Source: Shimia abyssi | GTDB lineage: Bacteria; Pseudomonadota; Alphaproteobacteria; Rhodobacterales; Rhodobacteraceae | Reading direction: 5' to 3' | Length of the DNA: 64,000 bases | Assembly: GCF_003014475.1 (NCBI RefSeq) | Contig: NZ_PYGJ01000016.1 | Coordinates: 1 to 64,000, forward strand | In this document: positions 27,229-39,200 of the stretch, one piece after another | How positions within the stretch are numbered: the first letter of the stretch is position 1 | Layout: each line of letters begins with the position of its first letter | Position numbers and translations under genes: made by a program | The notes under the pieces: generated by a model | Told to the model about the DNA's origin: nothing | The model's input: the letters and a program-made list of their open reading frames with translations, nothing else | Databases searched by the model: none

Positions 27229-30200
27229 TTAGAGGAACATCTCGTCGAAGTTGTCGCCGTCCAAGGCACCGATGTTGATGTCTTCGAGGCGAGTAACCAA
27301 CTCGACTTCGTTGGAGTCGACATCTCCGTTACCATCGGCATCCTCGTAGGCCCAGATCCATGCATCACCACTGTTGTAGGCAACAATGTAGCCGCTCTGA
27401 TCTGCCGTAACCGTGATGTCGGTATTGTTCCCATTGGAGTCCAAGCCGCGAAGCAAGTCTTCTCCATCCGGGAAGTTGGCGTCCCAGTCATCCGCATTGT
27501 TGTTTGCATCAAATGAGAACTCAACGATCAAGGTTGTGCCAGCCACAGAAGCACCGGAAATGTCATATCCAGCTCCACTTGGGAACGACTGAGTCACGAA
27601 AGTGACGTCATCGGTAACTTGGATATTGTTTCCGTTGGCATCTGCAGGGATGGAATTCCCATCAAACATCAGGTTGCTGTTCGTATTGAAGTCGAACGCT
27701 TCGAGGATGATTACATCGTCGTCGACATCGAAGTCAGAGACACCAATGGCGCGATCATCGATGTTCCCGTCATCGTTCAAGCTGTTCAACAGACCCAGAC
27801 GATCGGCTCCCGACCCCAACGCAATGACACCCGTTGCAGGACCGTTGCCATCTTCAAGATTGATGAGGATCAGGTCGTTCCCATCTCCACCATCGATGAC
27901 AAGGTCACTAACTCCAGAAAGAGCGTCGTTGCCATTGACATCGTAAGTGGCGACGAACAAGTCCATGCCGGTTCCAAGATCGAAGTCGATGTCATCACCA
28001 CCCCGCCAATGACGAACCACGTCGCTGTCCGCTCCGGCTTCAACATCGACATCCGCGTTGTTGTCACCTAGATCGACATTGATGAGGTCATCGCCAGCTT
28101 CCGTGCTGATTTCAACCCGATCAGAGGCCAAGGTCGAGAACTGGTTAACGTTAACATCATCCTCCCCGTCACCTGTGTTGATGTTCAACCCAACATCATT
28201 GCTGTTGATGTTGACGTCTTGGTCAGCCGAGGACGCCGCTCCCAGATAATCCAGATCGATAGTCAGACCGTTTCCATCGGAGAACTTCAATGAACCACCG
28301 CTGAAACCATTGGCGTCAACAGTGTCAAGCATCGGGGCGCTATTGGTGTTAACATTGAAGTCAACGTCTCCCTCAATAACCAGAGTCTCGACTGCATCTG
28401 CAAACAGACTGTAAACATCGTTCTCCGTCCGGTTACCGTTACCGTCAAGCGCATCACCAGAAGACACAAGGGTAATGGTTTCAACACCATCGATGGTCAG
28501 AAACTCCATGTAATTGGGCTGGTTGTTGTCATCCCACTCGTTCCCATCCATCAAGAAAGTAACCTGAACTTCATCGGTGTTGCCATTGGCATCTTCCAGC
28601 GCCAGATCAAGAGCATTGATCATATTGAAGCCGTCGTTATTGAACCGCAACCGAATGTCCATTGCCAGGTTGGCATCGATACCATTCACATTGAAGTTGC
28701 TGTTCTGGTTCGAATTGGCATCGTCAAGGATCAGAGCCATGAACTGGTCTACGCCCGTGAGATCGTAGAACTCATTGCCGTCCAGATCACCTAGCACCAG
28801 ATACTCGAAGCCACTCACAGCATCCAATGGCAGGTTGCCATTCGGGTTGGTGTTGACGTCTTCGTCATCATTGATGACGAACTCGTCGGTACCACCCGGA
28901 CCACCTGTCAGACTGACGGTGCCACCATTACCAAGAACTTGGCTCAACTCACCTTCGTCAACGATTTCAACAACATTCACACCGCTCGACCCCGTGAAGG
29001 TGAAGTCGGTTGTATTCTGATTTGCGTTGTTGTCGTCGAAGTCCAAGTTGACAGAAACGTCCCCGGTTGCACCCGAACCATCCCAAGTCGACGTTCCGGT
29101 CACATCCGTCTCGTCATTGGTATACGACCCGCTACCCGAGTAGGTGAAGTCGTAGTTGTTCAGGTTCAGGTTGACGTTCTGATCGAAATCAGCCGAGCCA
29201 GACACTTCGAAGGCATCAAACGGGTTGGAGAACAGGTTGGCGTCGTCAATTTGGACATCAACAGTGTTCGCGTTGCCGTCACCATCTGCCATCAATCCGG
29301 TAATGACGGTGTTCCCATTACCATCCACGGCCACAGAGTTGATTTCCACCGTGATCGGGTTGGCATTTTCGTCCACCGCATCAGTCTTCAGAACCACGCT
29401 GCTCAGGCCCGTCGACACATTGTCGTTGGCATTGGTATCCGAGCTAAGGTTCGTCAGGTTGATGTTGACATTTGGATTGGCGTTGCCGTTCGCGTCAAAC
29501 TGGAGGTCATCCACGAAGAGCGTGAAGCCCGAGTCTGCCGGATCTTCCACAACCCCAAAGCCGAAGCTTTCTGCCTGAAGCAGAGAAACAGTGGCGTCTC
29601 CAGTCAGGATCAGGCCATCCACCAGGTTCAGGTTCTCATCAGAGATGTCACCTGCAGCCTTCAGAATGATTGGATTATCGAGAGTATTCGGGTTACCGTC
29701 CGCGTCCTCTTGAATAATCGCCGCGCCATTTCCACTCAGTGTTTGAAGCTGTGTAAGATCAACGATCGTCGCATCTTCATCCTGCAGAAGCAGAGCATCC
29801 ACCAGCGACAAGTCCAAAGCATTCGGATCTGTCAAATCGACGAAGTTGCCATCTGCATTTCCGTTAACATCGGTATCACCAGCTGCCGCGAGAAGATCGT
29901 TACCATTTTTGGTCACAGTGCCGCCTGTCGCCAGGCCGTCTGCTTCCTCAACAGTCACACCAACCGTCACATCAACAGTATTCGGGTTACCGTCACTGTC
30001 TTCAATGATCAGGGTGTTGATGCCCATAACACCGGTCAGGTCTTCATAGCTGTCAACTGCGTTGTTGTTGCCATTGACGTCATCGGTAACAGCGTTGCCG
30101 TTGCCATCAAGAAGCGGACCAAGCGGATCGCCGCATTCATCTTCGTCATCAACGATGATGGTGACATCGATACCCGTCAGATCACCAACCGCGCCGCCAT

Positions 30201-33200
30201 CAACCGTCGCAATACGTGCTTGCTCAGGTGTCATAGTGACAACGGAACCTGCCGCAACATCAATCGAGGTGAGACCACGGAGTTCAGTCAGGTCACCACC
30301 ATTGTCAGTGATAAACGCAGCATCAACCGTGAGGTCCGTACCTGGCCCAGTGATGTCAAACTCATCCTTAAACTGGATGAATTGCTCATCAGTCATCTTC
30401 AGCGTTGCGCCCTCGGCCAACACGAACTGTGTGTTGTCGTTGGAGTTGCCATCGCCAATGATTTCCAGGCCTTCAACAGCACCAGTGTTGCCATCGTCCG
30501 CCAGCAGACCGGTGAAGTCGACGTCACCTTCAATGTTGATCACATCCACTTGGTTGAAGCGAAGGTTACCCGCACCGAACTCGGCCGATTCCTGAATGGT
30601 CAACTCCATGCCAGGACCGTTGGTGTTGCCATCATCAAAGTCCCAAGTGCCGCCATCATTCAATTCTGGCGCCACTGTGTTTCCATCGACGTTAGCGTCA
30701 CCAAGTGTAGCAGTAACCGTGCCGTTGGCGTTGCCATTGTTGTCGAGGGTGAAATCATCCCCATCAACTTCCGCAATGACACCCAAGTTGACATTACCAT
30801 CGTGACCATCGGTATCAATCAGGCTCAGATCCGCACCCGCGACACCGGCATAAGGCACGCCGTTGCCATCAAGGTTCAGAACCAGGTTGCCGTTACCGTC
30901 CAACTCAGGCTCGTAGCCCGAGTTCACGGTGCTGTTACCGTTGGCATCAACAAGTCGCAGGATCTCAGTGTCGTCAAGATCAAACGCTGGGCTACCACCT
31001 GTGAGCGTGAACACACCGTTAAAGCCAGTAGTATCAACAACAAGCGTCGTTACATCGGCGTCGCTAGTATCAATCGCTTTACCAGTGACGTCGTTGTTGT
31101 TGTTGCCGTCGATATCAACCGTTGCAGTAGAATTGGCATCATCATCCGACAGCGACATCGTACCGAAGACGAGGCTTGCGCCAATCTCACCAGGTGCCGA
31201 CGTATCGATGTCGACATTGGCCAGCTCACCACGACTTGGGCCACTTGCGATGTCACCAATGACGTTGTCACCATCGAAGTAGAGCGTGTTGCTCGGCAGC
31301 GGATTGTCCGCAGGATCCCAACCATCCGGCAGCAGGTAGTGTGCATTGTCATCTGCCAGGTACGAGTTGATGGTCAACGTACCGAACTCATCATCTCCCG
31401 GGAAGTTCGGGAAATTCGGGTCCGGAGCAGCCAGCAAGTTGTCGATCAACAGATCGCCAATGCTGGTTTCACCACCCAAGCTAATATCGAGATTTGCGAC
31501 GCTGACCAGCAGGTCTTCGATCGTGTACTCAGTACCAAATGCAAGTTGGGTAAACGCACTGACTTCAACAGTTTGGTTAATCGGCACGTTCAGCTCAAGC
31601 AAGCCAATCAGATCGGTCTCATCGATACGCTTGATGATATCAGCATCCAACGTGAAGAAAGCGTCCCCGTTTTCATCCGTGATCGTGAAGAGCGCATCAA
31701 CATTGACACCGTCTACGAGGTCATCCCGCAGCCAGAGACGGCCCAGGTTGCCATTGTAGCCCGACACATCCACAACGCCAGCTTCCACGGTGCCAACAAT
31801 TGAGCTGAAGGCCCATACAACGTTGGTGTCCTTCTCGTTCTTCTCAGATTCATCTATCATCGGATAGTTGGCATCTGTGGGCACCAAGTCATTTGCCGGG
31901 TTCGTGTCGTCATCTGCACCAAGCACATTCACGACACGCTCTGCTTGAACTGCATTCGAGAAGCGAACAGTCTGACCATCAAGCTCGTGTGCTACCGCAC
32001 CACCATCATCATTGATGTCCCACAGATTCACTGCGAAGCTGTTGTCACCACTGTTCAGAACCGACGTATCTGAGAAGAGCACGTCCGCAGGCACGTTTGT
32101 GTCATCATCATCGGTCAAGAACAGGTTGTTGGTACCCGTTGTCACAGCCACACCGCTCAGGTCCAGATCAACCAGCAATGGATCACCCGGCTCTGCGGCC
32201 GTACCGATGCTAGCAACCTGATCAATCGTCACGCTTGCAGTTGCGTCACCCGAGACTGTCTCAATGATCACTTCGCTCGAACTTTGGAACTGCGCTGCCG
32301 TCAAGACCAGCGTCACGTCTTCCGGTGTGCCGTTGTCTTCTGCGATGATCTCGATCACATCCGCATCACCAAGTGTGGTGTCCGGGTGCAGTTCCGTAAC
32401 ACCGTCACCTTCGATCGTAATCGTACCGATATTGATGCCTGCCGCGGCAATCAGATCCAGATCCAGATCTTCGCCGTTCAGATCACAGATGTGCAACGTG
32501 CCGCCGCCAATCCAGTTATCCGCAACACCGTCACCATCTGCATCAACGATTCCAACCGCAGCAACTTGAGCAGCAGTCATCGTCAAAGTCGTACCAGGTT
32601 CAATGATAACCGCGTCAACTTCAAATGCCGAGCCAACACCCAGCTCCTTGACGTTGTTGTCACCACCAACTGTACGAATGATGATCTCCTCATCCCAAGG
32701 CGCAGTGCCCAGAGAATCCGTGTCATCGGCTACAAAGCCATCCATGTGGAAGACGGAGTCGAGATCATCTGCCAGACCAACGGCATCTGCTAGATCATTC
32801 AGGCTTTCACCACCAATGGTCACTTCCGCCGGTGGGTTGCCATCGAACACTTCATCAACATCAATGTGCAGCAGAGAAACTTCCGCGTCAGAGATGTCCA
32901 CATCATCAATCGTGATGTCGTTGTCACCCGTCAGCGTCAGAAGCGCATGGCTATCGGCCTCCTCGGCACCGAAGAAGATCGTGCCAACTTCGATGTCCAA
33001 TCCATCCCGAGTGGCCGCAGCACCGTTCACGTTAACTGCGTCGAAGAAATCACCGGTGTTAATCGTAACATCCAGCAACTCATCCACTGTACCCACGTTC
33101 AGACTGATGTCACCAACACGGTTTGGAAGGAAATCGAAACCAGTGTCTAGCGCACCTAAGGTCGTGCGATCTTCATACGAGTTGATCGTCAGGGTATCGA

Positions 33201-36200
33201 AGATTGAAGGCTCGCCTGCGGCGACAACCGTATCACCGACACCTACATCACCAATATTGGTGTGACCTTCAAGATTGATAGTCAGATTGGCAATGGTCTG
33301 ATACTCGTCCTGATCATCGTAGACGACGCCGTTGACTGCAGTAAGAGCCTCAAACGTGTTCACTCGATCAAACGGAATGACAATGTCTGGAATGTCGTTC
33401 GCATTGTATTTCTCAACCACAATCGACGAAGCCAGAGTGTTCCAGATTGCTTCCTCGTTCTGGCCAGGCGTATTGTCAATCAACTCCTCGGAGATGAAGA
33501 GGTGGTTGATACCGCCGTTGTAGTTAGTCGTATCAATCGGTTGGATTGCCGAACTCTCAAACAACCAAGCAACAGCTGTTACTGGAGTTCCGCCACCAAT
33601 CTCGACGATATCTGCTCCGTCAGCCTGTTCAGGCGCGTTGAAGCGGATCATCTGACCGTTGGATAGCTGGATCTGGAAATCACCCAAATCGGAACCGTCC
33701 GCCAAAGTCACAGTCAACTCGCCAAGCTGAACGAAACCAGCATTGTTCACACCCGACAAGTCAACAACGGCTTCATCAAGGACAAAGTCGCCATCGCTGT
33801 CGTTGTTGTTCACCAGATTAGTCATGTTGATGACTGAGTCACCAGTGATGATGCCTGCGCTGGACAGGAACTGCTGTACGGTCATCGTGACTGTAGTTGG
33901 TTCCAAGCCATCGTCGGCGTCGTTCTCATCAGCTGTCGGCGTCACAATTTCGTCCGCACCACCGAAGGTAGTTGCGGCATCGATTACGATGTCACTAGCG
34001 CCAGGGGATGCGGGATCACCCAGATCCAAAATAGACACTGTTCCGATGTTGAGGCCAGGATACGCCTCAACCAGAGCGTCTAGATCAATCGATTCAGTCG
34101 ACAGATCGGTGACATTCAGAGTTGCCGAAGCACCATCAGCCAGTTTGATCTGGATTTCATCGTCGCCGTTTTCAAGCGCATCAACCTGAGCTGCTGTGAG
34201 CGTCAGAACCGCACCATCTTCGAGAACAATGCAATCGACATCATCGATGTCCTTACCGTTCATTTCCGAGCCAGAGGCCGTCAGATCAACAGCGCCGCTC
34301 GCATTTATGGTAATCAGATCGACATCGCTGCCGCCAATCACACCGAAGTCTGCACTTGCTGTGAAATCAACCAAGCGGAGCTCAACGTTGATATCGCCTT
34401 CGGCGACGCCGCCGTCCACGAACTGAGAAACATCAACGCAGTCGTCTTCGCCAATGTCTGTCAGAGCAACTGTACCCGTGAAGGTGTCACCACCCTTGGT
34501 AATCCCAGTGTTCACTTTGACATCGACAATGCCGTCTGGTGTCTTCGTGTCCGCTGAAAGCAGCTGGTCATAAGTAAGAACCACTGTGGTGTCGTTTTCC
34601 ACAGCGTTCACGACCAGACACTCCGCGCAGTCGAAGTCTGTACCCGCAGCAACGGTAAATTCACCGTCCACATCGGCGAAGGCCACTTCACCAATGCCCT
34701 CGACATCAATGTCGCGGAAGTCGATTTCCTGTGTCGACAGACCGTTGACGTTGAGCATGGTCATCATGCTCATCTCAACAGATGTGTCAGCAAAGCCATC
34801 AACACCCAGATCAATGATCTGATCGGCACTCACGGTGACTTGCGTTCCATCGTTACCAAACACAATCGCTTCAACACCAATCAGGTCAACATCGCTGAGA
34901 TCGTTGACCGCCATCATATCGGTCAGCATCAATGTGAACGTACCATCAACAGCGCTCGCATCGATGGTCGACAGGCCAGCAAGATCAAAGCCACCTTGAA
35001 CCGTTACATCATTGGCAGATACGAAGGTCAGAGTTTCGACCATCTCGTTGCCCGACCCCAAGAAGTCCGGCAGATCAAGACTAGCATCTCCATCATGCGG
35101 CCCTGTACCAGAGTCGGTAACGCCCACACCACCGTTGAACTCGGAATTGTTGTTAATCGACCCAATAACGGCATCACCATCTTCAACATTTACTGTGATG
35201 CTTGAGGCATTAGTAATGTTAATGGCTTCAACGTGAAGCGGACGTCCGTCTGCTCCAAGATCGACACCCTGGTTGTTGATATTCACAACAGCGGGCGCGC
35301 CTGGCCAGAAGAAGTCCATGTTGACCTGACCGATGTTCGACCAAGCAGGGTTGCCGTTGGCTTTGGCGCTATGATCAACCGCGCCGTCACCTTCAAGCAA
35401 AAGATCGACACCCCAATTCACCTGCAGGAAATTCACAACTGCATTGAAGTTGCCCTGCAGACCCAAAACCTCAAGATCCTCAGTCTTATCGCAAACATAA
35501 ATAGTCGCGAACTCCTGATCGGTCAGAACGGTGTTCCACTTGAGAAGTTCTGCCGGATCAACTGTGCCATTGCCGTCATCTTCACCATCATCGACGTCAG
35601 TGACAACAAAGGTCTGGACACCAGAGGAGTTGATTCCTTTGTCATAACCTTCCTCACCAACAACCGCAGCGGTAAAGATATTGTCGCCGGGATGTGAAAC
35701 CTCAACTCCAACGAGCTTCAGGTCAATCCGGTTGTCCGTATCAGCATTGCCGATGATCGTTGGTTGGGATGCGCCGCGAAGGAGCAAGTCCATACCCGTA
35801 AGATCCCCGGTCAGACCCGAAAAATCAACTGTGGCTTCCGGATCCAACTCGATGCAGACACCATCTGCGATAACCAAGTCGTTGGACCCAGAAATCAACA
35901 GTGTGTCTGTCTCCGAAGTTATCAGATCTTCTGAGATCGTAACAACGCCAGGATCTGTGTCGATCTTAAGAGCATCATCTGAGCTTGTCGGCGCGGGGCG
36001 CTCATAACCATCCGCTGTGCGCATGATGGTTACACCGGTACCGTCATCAAAACCACAGTCTGAATCGTCAGACAGCGTACCACTAATAAATTCAGCGCCT
36101 TCAACACCACCTGTGCTGGAGTCTGTACCAAACTCATTGAAAGACAGGCCTGCGTCCGTGATCATCACGGACCCTGTCAAACCAGCGATATCCGTGAGGA

Positions 36201-39200
36201 TGCCGTCGTTGGCGACATATTTGTCGAGCTGCTCCGCAGTCAGCGTCAACATTGCACCATCTTCCAGGAAGATCGAAATGCGAACACCGTTGTCAATCAT
36301 GGTTTCCAGGTCGCCAAGATCATCAAAGTTCAAATCTTCGCTGACAACAATGGTCACATTTGCAACCTCGTCAAACGCACCATATTCCGCACGCATCTTG
36401 TCCGGACCGATCGCCAAGAATTGACCCAGTGTGACAGCAAGGCCAGCATCGCCCTGCAGAACAACCTCGGAGAAATTAGCCTCGGAGAAGTCAACCTGCG
36501 TTACGTCACTGGTTTGATCAACAAAGAGGGCTATATCCTTGCCCCGAATGACCGAGCCAGGCAATGCGGTAATGCCGTCCATTGTGTCGTGAAGAGTGTC
36601 GTCGATCCAATCAACGTCGCCACCGTTCACACCATCGGCCAGGTTCGGCATCTTGTCATTGCCATCTTTGTTCCAACCGAGACGGACAGTGTTGTCCCCG
36701 CCGCCCACATTAATATTGACAAGAACGCCATTATCGTCGTCGCTGGTAGTGGTTTGTGACTTGCCAAACTCAAAGTCAGAGAAGTATCCACCGACAACAA
36801 TATAGTCGTCGCCTTCGCCAGTACTAATATCAATCGACTGACGGGCATTAACAGCAACGAAGTTATCGCCGTTACCCAAGGTAACATCTGAAACTTCGAC
36901 ATTCCTTTCAACGTCAACCTGAGTGATGACGTTATCACCGTCACCACCAACGATGCTGGAGAATTCAACATCATTGGCGTTTACACGGTTGTCGCCGTCT
37001 TGCAGCACCATCTCAAGAGACCGAGCATGGTCAATCTGCCATTCGTCATTACCTTTTGAGCCAAGAATAATAACTTCACGATGATTGTTGATGTTCAGAT
37101 CAACTCCACCTGTGTTCTCAATGGCATTAACCGTTACTGGACGGCCATCCTCAAACCAGTCGGAAATATCGTCGCCCAGATAAAGGGGCGCATCACCAAT
37201 AATATTCAAGGTTGTCAGGAGGCCATTTCCAAGGTCAATTTCCTCAATCGCATTGCCACCACCCATCGATACAAGGGTGAGCGTGTTGCTGTTATGTGCA
37301 ACATTTAGAAGGAATTCAGAACCGGTATCACCGAGGTTCAACTCAAGGATAATACCACCCTCTTGCCCTTCGCCGTAATGCAGATTGACACCGCCATGGA
37401 AACCACCTTCCAAGCGCGCTACTGCGTTGTTGCGAATGCCAGCCACGGTCAATTGACCGATGTTGATTCCTTCAAAAACATCCACACCTTCGGTGATAAC
37501 GACACGCTCCACCTCAGTCGCACGAGACAGATCCAAGAAGCTGTCCGGATAGGTGTTGTTACCCGTTACTTCCGGATAGTCACTCGGGAATCCGCTGGAT
37601 GTCGAACTACCACTGCCATCCGAATAGAAATTAGGCAGATTGTTGATGTGGACTTCTTGAATATTCTCCAGCTTTAGAGGCTGCGCATAAACGCCTTTGG
37701 CGTCTACTTCCAATACGTTGTAACCAGCGCCAGCTTCGATAAATGCCTGATGTAGCAGCTCCAAACGGCCCGCCACAATGACATCATCACCATCTCCAGT
37801 ATAGCTGCCTGGCTCCAAGCTTTCTTCGACTGTGCCTGGAGCATCAAGATCACTGTGATCGCCCCAATAGTTTTGAGCTTCGGTCAGAACCAGACGGTCC
37901 GACCCTGCACCGCTATCATAACTTGAATCTTCATCCACACCACCCGGGACACCCCAGAACAGACGCGAATTTCCTTCCTGGTCGTAGATCAGGTTGTTCA
38001 GGAAGTCAAAATAGTAACCGCCCAAAACGGCTTCTGTATTTACGACAGAGCCATCAGCGAACGAGATACTGACACTACTATTCGCCGAAGCACCGTCTGC
38101 GGTGGCATCGTTATCTTCGCCGCTGCCCGTGTTGGTGTTGTTAGCATTTCCACCGTCACCACCACTGGTGGTGCCGAGATCACCAAGCGTCAGTGAAATA
38201 TCCGTCACATTGTCAAACGGACCGACTCCATCGTCGTCGATCAACCCCAACTCCGCCAGATCCAGACCAGTGATTGTAGTCAGAAAGCTCAGAAGCTCTT
38301 CGACCGGAACACCATGTGCGCCCTCGTGGTCATGGTCATGGTCTTCACCGGCATAGCCAGGAGTGTAGCCCCACATCAGCACTTTTTCCGGTGCCTCTTC
38401 CTCTGGAGACTCTCCTTCCGGAAGTTGATCAAAAATGGTGTGGTACGTTACTGAACTAGAACCACCATCACCACCAGGACCAAACTCTTGCAGTTCAATT
38501 GCAGAATCAGGAGCCGCCAGGAATTGCAGAACTGTTGTGCCCGCAATTGTTACAACTTCATCATCAGACAGCGTCAGAACAACACCATCTTCGCTATCCG
38601 CCATGGCACGGATGACATCGTATTTTGTCTGGAAACCATAGTTTGCCAACAGCAAAGTGTCTTCGTCAGTATTGAAGTCGGTGATATTGTCGTTGCCATT
38701 ACCTGCTGTATCGGCATCAAACCCGAACGTGTCACCACCGGCGCCACCGGTCAGCTGGTCGTCGCCACCACCAGCCCAAATAAGGTCGTCACCAGCGCCA
38801 CCATCGACAACATCAGAACCAGCGCCGTTAAAGATGAGATCATCGCCATCGCCACCGTCCAGGGTGTCATCGCCGGACTTGCCAAAAATGATATCATCAC
38901 CACCCAGACCATAAACCTGATCATCGCCGTGACCGCCGCCCAAAATATCTGAACCGTGCGCACCATAGACAATGTCGTTCCCGTCACCGGCCCAAGCAAC
39001 CGTGTTGCCTGTACCGTTGATGTTGCCAGCAATCGCGCCGTCAGCAGCACCCGCGTAGGAAACATCGACCCCATCGTTATCGTAGCTACCGCCAATCAGA
39101 AGGTCCTGGCCGTCACCACCGTAAATCTGGTCATTGCCGTCATCACTGGCATCACCAAAATCCATGACGCCGTCATGTGAGTCACCGATAAGAATATCAT

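Noticed and set aside
28939-31803. 954-codon open frame on the plus strand opposite the giant RTX gene
   Set aside because: It lies wholly inside the 4,074-aa gene on the opposite strand. The Asp/Asn/Gly-rich codons of that gene remove stops in the antisense frame. It has no ribosome site or family features.
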